Assembly: GCF_001262495.1 (NCBI RefSeq)
Contig: NZ_LGYE01000004.1
Location: forward strand, 62,001 to 126,000
Direction of reading: 5' to 3'
DNA: 64,000 bases
From: Microbacterium sp. GCS4
GTDB lineage: Bacteria > Actinomycetota > Actinomycetes > Actinomycetales > Microbacteriaceae
Part shown: positions 24,971-33,731 of the stretch, one piece after another
Position numbering within the stretch: position 1 is the stretch's first letter
Layout of the letters: each line of letters opens with the position of its first letter
Position numbers and translations under genes: made by a program
Notes under the pieces: generated by a model
Database searches by the model: none
What the model saw: only the letters and a program-made list of their open reading frames with translations
Told to the model about the DNA's origin: nothing

Positions 24971-26815
24971 ATGAGCGCGCCTCGCACCGCACGACGCACA
25001 CCCGCACGACGCACGCCCGCGGCTCTCGCCCTCGCGGCGACGGTGGCGCTGGTGCTCACGGCCTGCACGGCCGGAGGGGAAGACGGCGGCTCAGAGGGCG
25101 GCGGCGGGCAGGCATTCCCCGACGACGGCTGCACGCACATCACGGTCGCGACCTCGTCCGAGAAGGTCAACATGCTCGACGAGCTCGCGAAGGCCTTCAA
25201 GGACTCCCCCGAGCACGACGACCTCGACACGTGCGCGACCGTGCGTCCCACCAACGTCTCCTCCGGCAACGCGACGCGCTTCCTCACCTCGGGCGAGGAC
25301 TGGCCGAGCGACGACCGCGCCTTGTGGCCCACGCTGTGGTCGCCCGCCTCCACGGTCTGGACCGACCGCGTCGCCGCAGCGGCCTCCGCGAACCTCGTCG
25401 GAGAGCCCGTGTCCTTCACCCGCACGCCCGTCGTCTTCGGGATGCCGGAGCCCATGGCGACCGCGCTCGGCTGGCCGGAGACCCCGATCAGCATCACCGA
25501 TCTCGAGAACCTCTGCCAGGACCCCGCCGGCTGGGGCAGCGTCGGCAAGGACATCTGGGGCGCGTTCAAGATCTCGAAGACCAACCCGAACACGTCGACG
25601 ACCGGACTGTCGACCATCCTCATGCAGTCGTACGAGGCCACGGGCAAGAGCGAGGGCCTCACCGCGGCCGACGTCGATGCGTCGGCCGACTTCTCCCGCG
25701 TGTTCGAGGAGTGCGTGATCCACTACGGCGACACGACCGGCAACGTGCTCTCGACGCTCTACGACGAGACGCAGAACGGCTCGAACGGGTCGGCGTACGT
25801 CTCGGCCGTCGCGCTCGAGGAGACCTCGTTGCTCAACTACAACCAGGGCAACCCCGACTCGCACACCGTGCAGCCCGGGGAGACCCTGACCCCGCCGAAG
25901 ACGAAGCTGGTGGCGGTGTACCCCGCGGGCGGCTCGATGTGGTCGGACAACCCGGTCACGGTGCTCGGCGCCGACTGGGTGACGCCCGAGCAGCGCACGG
26001 CCGGCGAGGCGTTCGCGGCGTTCCTGCAGACCACCGCCGCCCAGAAGATCCTCCCCGACTACGGCTTCCGCCCGCTCGACGAGTCGGTGCCGCTCGGCGA
26101 CCTCTTCACGGCGAAGTTCGGCGTGGATCCGGCGCTTCCCGCCGTGACCCTGCCGAAGCCGGACGTCGACGTGATCTCCACGGCGATCGACCAGTGGACG
26201 CAGGTGCGCAAGCCCTCGTCGGTGCTCGAGCTCATCGACATCTCCGGATCGATGGACGATCCGATCGGTGACGGCCGCTCGCGTCTCGACGGCGCGATCG
26301 AGGGCGCGCAGACGACCCTGGACCACTTCCGGTCCACGGACGAGATCGGCGTGTGGGCCTTCACCACGGGGATCTCCTCGGATGCCGGAGAAGGCATAGA
26401 GGTGCTGCGCGATGTGACCGCCCTCGGCTCCGACGGTGAGAAGCTCGACTCCTCGCTGGACGATCTGCGCTATGCGCAGCGCAACGGCACCCCACTGTAC
26501 GACTCGATCCTGCTCGCCTACGAGGCCATGAGCGAGCGAGCCGAGCCCGGGCGCATCAACGCGATCGTCGTGCTCTCCGACGGGGAGGACACCGATTCGG
26601 GCATGTCCCTCGACTCGCTGATCGCGAAGATCGGCAAGAGCACGAAGGAGGGCGGCGACGATGCTCCCGTGCGCATATTCCCTATCGCGTATGGAGAGGG
26701 CGCCGACACGTCCGCGCTGCAGCGCATCGCCGACGCGACCGGCGGGCAGATGTTCGACGCGTCCGACGCCGAGCGGATCGACCTGGTGTTCGCGTCCGTG
26801 ATCAACAACTTCTGA
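24971..26815 (+). CDS. Lipoprotein with solute-binding-like and VWA domains
   Basis: 614 residues. A basic leader and hydrophobic helix end in the lipobox LTAC (Cys32), so it is anchored on the outer face of the membrane. Residues about 48-400 resemble an extracellular solute-binding domain (VATSSEKVNMLDELAKAF at its start, and pairs of lobes joined near GNPDSHT). Residues about 415-610 are a von Willebrand A domain with a MIDAS DISGS near residue 423 and a later VLSDGEDTDSG. The fusion suggests a surface sensor or adhesive/assembly protein rather than a transporter part. The following membrane protein gene begins seven bases after its stop, so they probably work together. Confidence 0.88.
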   Translation: MSAPRTARRTPARRTPAALALAATVALVLTACTAGGEDGGSEGGGGQAFPDDGCTHITVATSSEKVNMLDELAKAFKDSPEHDDLDTCATVRPTNVSSGNATRFLTSGEDWPSDDRALWPTLWSPASTVWTDRVAAAASANLVGEPVSFTRTPVVFGMPEPMATALGWPETPISITDLENLCQDPAGWGSVGKDIWGAFKISKTNPNTSTTGLSTILMQSYEATGKSEGLTAADVDASADFSRVFEECVIHYGDTTGNVLSTLYDETQNGSNGSAYVSAVALEETSLLNYNQGNPDSHTVQPGETLTPPKTKLVAVYPAGGSMWSDNPVTVLGADWVTPEQRTAGEAFAAFLQTTAAQKILPDYGFRPLDESVPLGDLFTAKFGVDPALPAVTLPKPDVDVISTAIDQWTQVRKPSSVLELIDISGSMDDPIGDGRSRLDGAIEGAQTTLDHFRSTDEIGVWAFTTGISSDAGEGIEVLRDVTALGSDGEKLDSSLDDLRYAQRNGTPLYDSILLAYEAMSERAEPGRINAIVVLSDGEDTDSGMSLDSLIAKIGKSTKEGGDDAPVRIFPIAYGEGADTSALQRIADATGGQMFDASDAERIDLVFASVINNF

Positions 26816-26822
26816 GGACGCG

Positions 26823-27860
26823 ATGCCCTCCGTCACCGCATCCGGCAACCCCTGGCTCGACGACGCCCTGGAACAGATCGCGACCCAGAGCGTGTACGTC
26901 GACTCCGAGGTCGCAGGCCACACGGCACTCCAGGATCAGCTCGCGAGCGTGGTCCCGTCCGACGGGTCGATCGCGGTCGTCGTGCTGCCCGAGGCAGCCG
27001 GGCGGAATCTCCCGTATCAGACCTACATCCTCGAGCGCCTCACGTCCGCGGGCGATCACGACACCGTGATCCTCGCCGTGGGCTCGGATCTGCAGGCGGA
27101 CTCCTCGGCGATCGACGGAGAGGTGGCGCTGCGCATCGCGAACGAGAACGAGGCGTCGGCCGGCTCCCTCCCCGACGCACTGGTCGAGACCGTGCAGGAG
27201 ATCTCCGCCGAGACGCCGACCTCCCCGGGAGGGGGCAGCGGCACGGGAGGCGCCGATCTGCTCGTACCGGGTCTGATCGGCGGCGTCGTGCTCCTCGCGG
27301 CTGCGTGCGCTGCGATCGGTCTCATCATCCGTCGCCGCCGAAGCCGAGCGACTCCCGCTGCCTCCACAGACCCCATCCCCGCCGGCATCCGTCTGCGCAT
27401 CGACCGTCTCCGTGAACTGCGCCCGGCCTACGCATCGGTCTCCGGCAACGCGATCGCGGGCGAGACCGCCGCCGGAATCGACACCCTCGCCTCGCACGTC
27501 GAGCAGCTGTTCCTCCGCCTCGACGCCAGGGCGGGCGAGGACCAGAGCGTGCTGGCCGAGGCCGAGTACTCCGACAAACTCGCCCGTCTGGTCGCGGCGC
27601 TCGAACCCGACTACCTCCTCGACCTGCTCACCCGTCCTGACCTGTGGGATGCGCCGGACGAGCGGATCGGGGAGGTGCGCGAAGCCCTCGCAGCGGTCAC
27701 GACGCAGATCGTCGACAACATCAAGCAGGTCAACGGCCGCAAGGGCCTGCTGTTCCAGGTGTCGCTGGACTCGCTCATCGGGCGCAGCGAACTGCGCGAC
27801 TGGGAGCGTCAGTTCGGCGAGAGCACGGCGCAGGATGGGAACACGGGGGACCGCGCATGA
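26823..27860 (+). CDS. Membrane protein, partner of the VWA lipoprotein
   Basis: 345 residues. Residues 1-135 form an extracytoplasmic domain (its PSDGSIAVVVLPEAAGRN stretch resembles the DUF6676/Rv1476-like family), followed by a GGGSGTGG linker. A single membrane helix lies at about 145-167 with an RRRR stop-transfer, and a cytoplasmic helical domain extends to the end. It lacks a cleavable signal peptide, so insertion must depend on the internal helix; the topology of the N-domain is therefore inferred. It overlaps the racemase gene by four bases. Function unknown. Confidence 0.7.
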   Translation: MPSVTASGNPWLDDALEQIATQSVYVDSEVAGHTALQDQLASVVPSDGSIAVVVLPEAAGRNLPYQTYILERLTSAGDHDTVILAVGSDLQADSSAIDGEVALRIANENEASAGSLPDALVETVQEISAETPTSPGGGSGTGGADLLVPGLIGGVVLLAAACAAIGLIIRRRRSRATPAASTDPIPAGIRLRIDRLRELRPAYASVSGNAIAGETAAGIDTLASHVEQLFLRLDARAGEDQSVLAEAEYSDKLARLVAALEPDYLLDLLTRPDLWDAPDERIGEVREALAAVTTQIVDNIKQVNGRKGLLFQVSLDSLIGRSELRDWERQFGESTAQDGNTGDRA

Positions 27861-28552
27861 AGACGATCGGCGTGCTCGGCGGGATGAGCTGGGAGTCGTC
27901 GCTCGAGTGGTACCGCCTCGCGAACGAGCGTGTGCAGGAGAGGCTCGGCGGATACCACTCCGCGCGCATCGTGCTCGACTCAGTCGACTTCGCGGAGATC
28001 GAGGCGATGCAGATGCGCGGCGACTGGGCCGCCGCAGGAGACCTCCTCGCGGCACGGGCGCGAGCGCTGGAGGCGGCCGGTGCGGAGATCCTCGTGCTGT
28101 GCACCAACACCATGCACCTGGTCGCCGAGCAGATCCAGGATGCCGTCGACATACCGTTCCTGCACATCGGCGACGTGGCCGCGGAGGCCGTCGCGGCGGC
28201 GGGCGTGACGAGGGTCGGCCTTCTCGGCACCGCGTTCACGATGGAGCAGCCGTTCTACCGCGAGCGTCTCTCGGCGCACGGACTGTCGGTCGTGGTGCCG
28301 GACGCCGACGACCGGGCGCTCGTGCACGCCGTGATCTACGACGAGCTCGTGCACGGCGAGATCCGGGAGGAGTCGCGGCAGCGCTACGCCGAAGTGATCG
28401 AGCGTCTCGTGGCGCAGGGCGCGGAGGGGATCATCCTCGGCTGCACCGAGATCGAGCTGCTCGTCTCGGCCGCGGACTCTCCGGTGCCGGTGTTCCCGAC
28501 CACGGCCCTGCACGTCGAGGTCGCGGTCGATCGCGCGCTCGCCGACGCCTGA
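27857..28552 (+). CDS. Aspartate/glutamate racemase family protein
   Basis: 231 residues, the normal length. The two-lobed fold opens with MKTIGVLGGMSWESS. The two catalytic cysteines are in LCTNTMH (about residue 82) and GCTEIELL (about residue 195), so both acid/base thiols are intact. It interconverts L- and D-forms of aspartate, glutamate or a related acid without a cofactor. The ATG overlaps the stop of the membrane-protein gene by four bases, so it is cotranslated with the VWA/membrane pair, although a functional link is not obvious. A hairpin follows the stop. Confidence 0.92.
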   Translation: MKTIGVLGGMSWESSLEWYRLANERVQERLGGYHSARIVLDSVDFAEIEAMQMRGDWAAAGDLLAARARALEAAGAEILVLCTNTMHLVAEQIQDAVDIPFLHIGDVAAEAVAAAGVTRVGLLGTAFTMEQPFYRERLSAHGLSVVVPDADDRALVHAVIYDELVHGEIREESRQRYAEVIERLVAQGAEGIILGCTEIELLVSAADSPVPVFPTTALHVEVAVDRALADA

Positions 28553-28564
28553 TCCGCTCCCGCC

Positions 28565-28628
28565 CGTCTATTTCTGCCGTATGGCAGGAATGCGCCGTCT
28601 GTTTCTGCCGTATGGCAGAAACAGACGG
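28565..28628. terminator. Duplicated hairpin, likely bidirectional terminator
   Basis: The second copy has perfect 15-bp arms (28595-28609 with 28614-28628) around GTAT. The first copy (28571-28590) has the same core TTTCTGCCGTATGGCAG with one mismatch in the arm. It lies between convergent genes (racemase and LacI). The near-identical 26-base duplication suggests a small repeated palindrome. Confidence 0.75.
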
Positions 28629-28644
28629 TCCTTCCGTCGGCTGG

Positions 28645-29610
28645 TCAGGCGGCGGGTGCGGCGGTCGAAGCGCGCACGATCAGCTGCGAGGCGAGCGGCG
28701 GCACATCGTCGATGGTCTCGCCGGCGATCCGCTGCAGCAGCAGGTCGACGGCGACGGTTCCGCTGCGGTCGATCGGCATCCGCACGGTCGTGAGGGCGGG
28801 CGTGACGGCGCCCGCGAGATCGATGTCGTCGATCCCGACGATGCTGATGTCGGCGGGGCAGCGGCGGCCGAGCTCCAGCATCCCGGCCTCGAGTCCCAGC
28901 GCGACGAGGTCGTTGTAGGCGACCACAGCAGTCGCCCCGCTGGCTGCGGCAGGGGCGGCCGCCGCGCGTCCGCCCTGGATCGACGCGGCCTGGTGGCTGA
29001 GTCGGGTGAGGCGGATGCCGTGGCGCTCGCAGGCCCTGGCGACGGTGTCGGCGCGGCGGACGTCGGCCCAGGAGCCCCGCGGACCCGAGGCGTAGGCGAT
29101 GTGCGTGTGGCCGAGCGCGGCGAGGTGCTCGATGGCCTGCGCAGGGCCGTGCTCGGTGTCCATGACCACGCACGACGCACCGTCGATGAGCCGGTTGACG
29201 ACGACGCAGGGGGTGTCGCCGACCAGTTCGAGCACGTCGGCGTCGGGGAGGCGCGGCGAGCAGAGGAGAATGCCGTCGAGCTTGCGCGCCTGCTCGATCT
29301 GCTCGCGCTCCCGGCGGAGGTCCTCATCGGCGTCGAACACGACGATGCGGTGCCGACCGTGCCAGGCCTGCCCCTGGATGGCCTTGAGCAGCGTTCCGTA
29401 CACGGGGTTCGCGACGTCGGGCAGGATCACGCCGAAGGTGCGCGTCGCCGTCGAGGCGCTCTGAGGTGTGGCGTAGCCGAGCTCGGTCGCGGCTTCCAGG
29501 ACTCGGTCGAGCGTCGCGGGCGCAAGGCGGTCGGGCTCACCGAACGCACGCGACGCGGTCGCGATGGACACGCCCGCGTGTCGTGCCACGTCCGTCAGTG
29601 TCGCTGCCAC
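28645..29610 (-). CDS. LacI-family regulator of the sugar-acid operon
   Basis: 321 residues. The helix-turn-helix LTDVARHAGVSIATASRAF (about residues 5-23) is followed by the hinge and a two-lobe sugar-acid-binding domain (about 58-315) with the DDIDLAGAVTPALTTVRMPI end typical for LacI/GalR proteins. The GTG start is preceded by GGAGGGG. It is divergent from the operon starting at 29704, so it very probably represses that operon. The ligand is then expected to be a sugar acid or an intermediate such as KDG. A minus-strand TAGGAT near 29640 may be its -10. Confidence 0.93.
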   Translation of the reverse strand: MAATLTDVARHAGVSIATASRAFGEPDRLAPATLDRVLEAATELGYATPQSASTATRTFGVILPDVANPVYGTLLKAIQGQAWHGRHRIVVFDADEDLRREREQIEQARKLDGILLCSPRLPDADVLELVGDTPCVVVNRLIDGASCVVMDTEHGPAQAIEHLAALGHTHIAYASGPRGSWADVRRADTVARACERHGIRLTRLSHQAASIQGGRAAAAPAAASGATAVVAYNDLVALGLEAGMLELGRRCPADISIVGIDDIDLAGAVTPALTTVRMPIDRSGTVAVDLLLQRIAGETIDDVPPLASQLIVRASTAAPAA

Positions 29611-29667
29611 GTCCGCCCCTCCGTCTTTCGTGCAATCCTATGGTCCTGCGCCTCGATGTAAGACCGC

Positions 29668-29696
29668 TTGACAACTTTGTACAACGCATACACACT
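29668..29696 (+). promoter_or_regulatory. Promoter of the sugar-acid operon
   Basis: TTGACA (29668-29673, consensus -35), a 17-base spacer and CACACT (29691-29696) end seven bases before the ATG at 29704. The spacer contains the palindrome TTGTACAA (29678-29685) with a further ACAAC beside it, a probable operator for the divergent LacI protein. This location is the reason the ATG at 29704 was chosen: an upstream TTG would place the start inside the -35. Confidence 0.7.
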
Positions 29697-29703
29697 GCTT
29701 TAC

Positions 29704-31188
29704 ATGAGGATCATCGCCGATCACCCCCGGCCGCAGCGCGCATGCATCCTGCACCTCGGTCTCGGGAGCTTCCACCGCGCGCACCAGGCGGTGTACACAT
29801 ACGCCGCACTGCAGGCCGACGGCGGGGACTGGGGCATCGTCGGCGTCGCCTCCCGCTCGCGCACCGTCGTCGACGCGATGCACGCGCAAGGACTCCTCTA
29901 CACGGTCGCCACGATCTCGCCCGACACCACCTCCCTGTCGGTCCCCGGGGTCCACACCGACGCCTATGTCGCGGCCGACGGCCCCGAGCGCGTCGTGGCG
30001 CAGATCGCCGACCCCGGCATCCGCATCGTCACCCTCACGGTGACCGAGAACGGCTACAGCTACTCCCCCGCCACGCAGCGTCTCGACCTCGACGACGAGA
30101 CCGTGCGGGCGGACCTCCGCGGCGGCGCGCCCCGCTCGACCATCGGGCAGCTCGCCCGCGGCCTCCAGGCCCGTGCGGCGGACGGCGCGCCGATCTCGAT
30201 CCTCAGCTGCGACAACCTCGCCGCGAACGGCAAGCACACCGAGAAGCTGGTGCGCGAGTTCCTGCAGGAGCTTCCCGGCACCGAGGGCGCCGAGACGCTC
30301 GCCTTCCTCGACCGCTCCGTGACGTTCCCCTCGAGCATGGTCGACCGCATCGTCCCGGCGACCACCCCCGAGCTCCGCACGCGTGTGGCGTCGCTCCTCG
30401 GCGCGCGCGACGACATCCCCGTTCCGGCCGAGCCGTTCACGATGTGGGCGATCGAGGACTCCTTCGCCGCCGGTCGTCCGGCCTGGGAAGCCGGCGGCGC
30501 CGTGTTCACCGACGAGGTCGGCCGCTACGAGCAGATGAAGGTGCGGATGCTCAACGGCACCCACTCGCTCATCGCCTACCTCGGCGCGCTGAGCGGTGCG
30601 GCCACGATCCCCGCGGCCGTCGGCATCGACCGCATCCATCGCGCAGCCCGCGGGATCATGCGCGACGAGTACGAGCCGTCGATCGAGCTCCCCTCGGGCG
30701 TCGACGTCCGCGCCTACGAGGACGAGCTGTTCGAGCGCTTCGCGAATACGGCGCTCGGTCACCGCACGAGCCAGGTCGGCACCGACGGATCCGTCAAGCT
30801 GCGCCAGCGCATCCCCGAGCCGGCCCTCCTGGCGCTGTCGCACGGCGAGATGCCGCACCTCATCGCGCTGACGGTCGCGGGCTACCTGTCGTGCATCGCT
30901 CCGCTGCCCGGCTTCGACCCCGGTCTGCACGCCGCCGCGATGACGGATGCCGCGCGCGAGCGCCTCGCCGCTCTCGCCTCCACCGCACGCGACGGCCGCG
31001 AACTGGCCCGCCGCGTGATGGGCGAGCTGCACCTGTTCGGCACCGAGCTGGCAGAGCAGGATGCTTTCATCGACCGTGTCGGCGCGCTGACCGACACCAT
31101 CCGGCGGCAGGGTGTGGATGCCGCGATCGACGACGCGCTGACCGCGGTCGGCTCGCCCCTGACCCCCACGAAGGAGATGCAGCCATGA
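29704..31188 (+). CDS. uxuB: Mannitol-dehydrogenase-family oxidoreductase, fructuronate-reductase-like
   Basis: 494 residues of the long-chain mannitol dehydrogenase family. The NAD-binding start HLGLGSFHRAHQ is at residues 17-28; the catalytic lysine and partner residues are in MKVRMLNGTHSL (about 278-289). In the pathway it would interconvert D-fructuronate and D-mannonate with NADH. Together with the next gene it links a C5-oxidised intermediate to D-mannonate. First gene of the operon; its stop overlaps the following ATG by four bases. A mannitol or altronate substrate cannot be excluded from sequence alone, but ManD, KDPG aldolase and KDG kinase downstream favour fructuronate. Confidence 0.88.
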   Translation: MRIIADHPRPQRACILHLGLGSFHRAHQAVYTYAALQADGGDWGIVGVASRSRTVVDAMHAQGLLYTVATISPDTTSLSVPGVHTDAYVAADGPERVVAQIADPGIRIVTLTVTENGYSYSPATQRLDLDDETVRADLRGGAPRSTIGQLARGLQARAADGAPISILSCDNLAANGKHTEKLVREFLQELPGTEGAETLAFLDRSVTFPSSMVDRIVPATTPELRTRVASLLGARDDIPVPAEPFTMWAIEDSFAAGRPAWEAGGAVFTDEVGRYEQMKVRMLNGTHSLIAYLGALSGAATIPAAVGIDRIHRAARGIMRDEYEPSIELPSGVDVRAYEDELFERFANTALGHRTSQVGTDGSVKLRQRIPEPALLALSHGEMPHLIALTVAGYLSCIAPLPGFDPGLHAAAMTDAARERLAALASTARDGRELARRVMGELHLFGTELAEQDAFIDRVGALTDTIRRQGVDAAIDDALTAVGSPLTPTKEMQP

Positions 31189-32189
31189 AGGCTCTCGCCA
31201 TCCACGGCAAGGAGGACATCCGCTGGGAGGACCGCGAGGTCCCGACCCCCGGCGACGGAGAGGTCCGCCTCCGGGTGAATTACGTCGGCATCTGCGGATC
31301 CGACCTGCACTACTACTTCCACGGCGCGAACGGCGAGTACACGATCCAGGAGCCGCTGACCCCCGGTCATGAGCTCTCCGGCGTCGTCGACCTCGACCCG
31401 TCGGGTCGTCTGGCCCCCGGCACGCCGGTCACGGTGCACCCCGCGCGCTACGGCCCCTCCGTCCCCGGCCTCGAGGACCGTCCGCATCTGCGCCCCGGCG
31501 GCGACTACTTCGGCAGCGCGGCCGCGCATCCGCACCGTCAGGGCGGAGCATCCGAGTTCCTCCTGGTCGAGGAGCACATGATCCGCGTGCTCCCGGCGTC
31601 CCTGCCGCTCGAGCGCGCGGCGCTCGCCGAACCGCTGGCCGTCGCGATCCACGCCGTGGGCCTCGCCGGCGACCTCACGGGGAAGCGTGCGCTCGTGATC
31701 GGCGCGGGCCCGATCGGACTTCTCGTCGTCGCGGCAGCCGTGCACGCCGGAGCATCCGTCGTCGGGGCGAGCGATGTCCGCGAGGAGCCGCTGGCCCGCG
31801 CGCAGTCGCTCGGCGCGACCGAGGTCTCCCTCGTCGGCCGCGACACGATCGACGACGAGTCCTACGACGTCGTGTTCGAGTGCTCGGGGGTGGGCGTCGC
31901 CCTCACCCAGGCCGTCCGGGCCGCGCGACGCGCGGGCACGGTCGTGCAGGTCGGGATGCTCGCGAACGCCGAGATCGGCGTGAACCTCGCGCCGATGCTG
32001 GCGAAGGAGCTCACGATCCGCGGGGCGTTCCGCTTCTCCACCGAGATCGACGACGCGATCAGGCTGCTGGCCGAGTCCGACGCCCTCGACTCCGTGATCT
32101 CCCACGTCCTCCCCGCATCCGACGCCGTCCCGGCCTTCGAGCTCGCCCGCGACTCCTCGGCCTCGGCCAAGGTCCTGCTGTCCCTCTAG
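31185..32189 (+). CDS. Zinc-type alcohol dehydrogenase, L-idonate/L-gulonate 5-dehydrogenase-like
   Basis: 334 residues of the MDR superfamily. The catalytic zinc site is visible: Cys37 in GICGSDLH, His62-Glu63 in PGHE, and the Glu of EPLAVAIHA. The NAD loop GAGPIG is near residue 171. The structural-zinc lobe, normally four cysteines near residues 90-110, here reads through ARYGPSVPGLEDRP and GGDYFG with no cysteine at all, so the second zinc is lost. Related IdnD/RspB enzymes oxidise L-idonate or L-gulonate at C5, giving 5-ketogluconate or D-fructuronate; the latter would feed the adjacent UxuB-like enzyme. Coupled to the gene before by a four-base overlap. Confidence 0.88.
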   Translation: MKALAIHGKEDIRWEDREVPTPGDGEVRLRVNYVGICGSDLHYYFHGANGEYTIQEPLTPGHELSGVVDLDPSGRLAPGTPVTVHPARYGPSVPGLEDRPHLRPGGDYFGSAAAHPHRQGGASEFLLVEEHMIRVLPASLPLERAALAEPLAVAIHAVGLAGDLTGKRALVIGAGPIGLLVVAAAVHAGASVVGASDVREEPLARAQSLGATEVSLVGRDTIDDESYDVVFECSGVGVALTQAVRAARRAGTVVQVGMLANAEIGVNLAPMLAKELTIRGAFRFSTEIDDAIRLLAESDALDSVISHVLPASDAVPAFELARDSSASAKVLLSL

Positions 32190-32251
32190 TCACACCCGAA
32201 CGCGCGCCCGACGCGCACATCACCCGTTCCTGGTCCGAAGGAGTACCTCCC

Positions 32252-33643
32252 ATGTCAGAACAGCAGACGACGGCCACGGCCGCCGACCCCACCGCGAAGA
32301 GGTCGGTGAAGGACCTCGTCCGTGCCGCGATCTCCGGCTGGCTCGGCACCGCGCTCGAGTTCATGGACTACCAGCTCTACTCGCTGGCAGCCGCACTCGT
32401 GTTCGCCGACCTCTTCTTCTCGTCCGAGAACCCCGCCGTGGCCGTGGTCGCGGCGATGGCCACCTACGGCGTCGGCTACGTGGCCCGCCCGGTCGGTGCC
32501 TTCTTCTTCGCCCGCATGGGCGACAAGACCGGACGCACGAAGGTCCTGTTCTACACGATCCTTCTGATGGGGCTCGCGACCACGCTGATCGGCGTGCTGC
32601 CGACCTACTCGCAGGTGGGTGTCCTCGCACCGATCCTGCTCGTCGTGCTGCGCATCGCGCAGGGCTTCGGCGCGGGTGCGGAGATCTCCGGCGCGGGCGT
32701 CATGCTCGCCGAGTACGCCCCGGCCAAGCGCCGCGGCATCATCGCCTCGCTCGTCGCCCTCGGCACCAACTGCGGCACGCTGCTCGCCTCGGGCATCTGG
32801 GCGATCCTCCTCGTCGCGTACAGCGAGGACCAGGTCATCGAGTGGGCGTGGCGCATCCCGTTCCTCGCCAGCGCGGTCATCATGCTGTTCGCGATCTGGG
32901 TGCGCTTCAACCTCAAGGAGACCCCGGTCTTCGAGGAGCGCGAGGACGTCGTCGACGGCAAGGCCCTGTCGCGCGAGGAGACCATCCAGCTCGCGACCGA
33001 GACCAACGACATCCGCACCCTCGAGGCGATGCAGCGCAAGCCCATCAAGGCGTTCGTCATCGCGCTGCTGCTGCGCTTCGGCCAGGCCGGCAACTCGGGC
33101 ATGATCCAGACCTACCTGATCAGCTACATCACGGTCGTGCTGCTGCTCGACAAGAGCATCGGCGTCAACGCGGTCATCGTGTCCTCGCTCGTCGCGTTCA
33201 TCACGGTCCCGCTGTCGGGCTGGCTCGGCGACCGCTTCGGCCGCAAGCGCATGTACATGGTGTGGGCGGTCATCGCCCTGATCGTTATCGTCCCGACCAT
33301 GCTCATGATCAGCAGCAAGGACACGCTGCAGGTGTTCGTCGGCTACGTCGTGCTGCACAACCTCGCGGTCATGAGCTTCGCCTCGCTCGAGAACCTCACG
33401 CTCCCCGAGATCTTCGGCGCCCGCAACCGCTACACGTACACGGCTATGGCCCGCGAGATCGCCGCGATCGTCGCGACCGGTGCCGGTCCGGTCATCGCCG
33501 CCGCCTGGGTGTCGGCCGCCACCGGCTCGTTCATCCCGATCATCATCATGCTCGGCTTCTTCACGCTCTGCGCGCTCGTGGCGTCGATCATCATGCCCGA
33601 GGTGGCCGGTCGCGACCTGACCGACCCGCGCGACGCGGTCTGA
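32252..33643 (+). CDS. MHS-type MFS symporter, probably sugar acid uptake
   Basis: 463 residues, 12 helices. It is of the metabolite:H+ symporter branch: the segment [19 protein letters not shown] near residue 30, the motif [14 protein letters not shown], and the [16 protein letters not shown] helix 4-5 region are characteristic. It imports an organic acid with protons. Position inside the operon makes it the uptake system for the substrate of the dehydrogenase (L-gulonate, L-idonate or a hexuronate). A Shine-Dalgarno AAGGAG stands before the ATG after a 62-base gap. Confidence 0.9.
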   Translation: MSEQQTTATAADPTAKRSVKDLVRAAISGWLGTALEFMDYQLYSLAAALVFADLFFSSENPAVAVVAAMATYGVGYVARPVGAFFFARMGDKTGRTKVLFYTILLMGLATTLIGVLPTYSQVGVLAPILLVVLRIAQGFGAGAEISGAGVMLAEYAPAKRRGIIASLVALGTNCGTLLASGIWAILLVAYSEDQVIEWAWRIPFLASAVIMLFAIWVRFNLKETPVFEEREDVVDGKALSREETIQLATETNDIRTLEAMQRKPIKAFVIALLLRFGQAGNSGMIQTYLISYITVVLLLDKSIGVNAVIVSSLVAFITVPLSGWLGDRFGRKRMYMVWAVIALIVIVPTMLMISSKDTLQVFVGYVVLHNLAVMSFASLENLTLPEIFGARNRYTYTAMAREIAAIVATGAGPVIAAAWVSAATGSFIPIIIMLGFFTLCALVASIIMPEVAGRDLTDPRDAV

Positions 33644-33664
33644 CCGAGACCGCCCATCCCGACC

Positions 33665-33695
33665 GGGGCGCGGCCGACCCGAACGGCCGCGCCCC
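33665..33695 (+). other. Strong hairpin inside the sugar-acid operon
   Basis: Perfect 12-bp stem (33665-33676 with 33684-33695), seven-base loop, no T tract, in the 88-base gap between transporter and manD. It may be a partial terminator or an mRNA-stability element that sets different levels for the two halves of the operon. Confidence 0.6.
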
Positions 33696-33731
33696 CACCA
33701 CCTCCGCCCTCATCACCTCCAGGAGAAGACC

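Noticed and set aside
29466..32189. An open frame running through the UxuB-like gene into the dehydrogenase, suggesting a fusion
   Set aside because: Its first 570 residues are in the wrong frame for uxuB and lack domains. The dehydrogenase begins at the ATG at 31185 within it.
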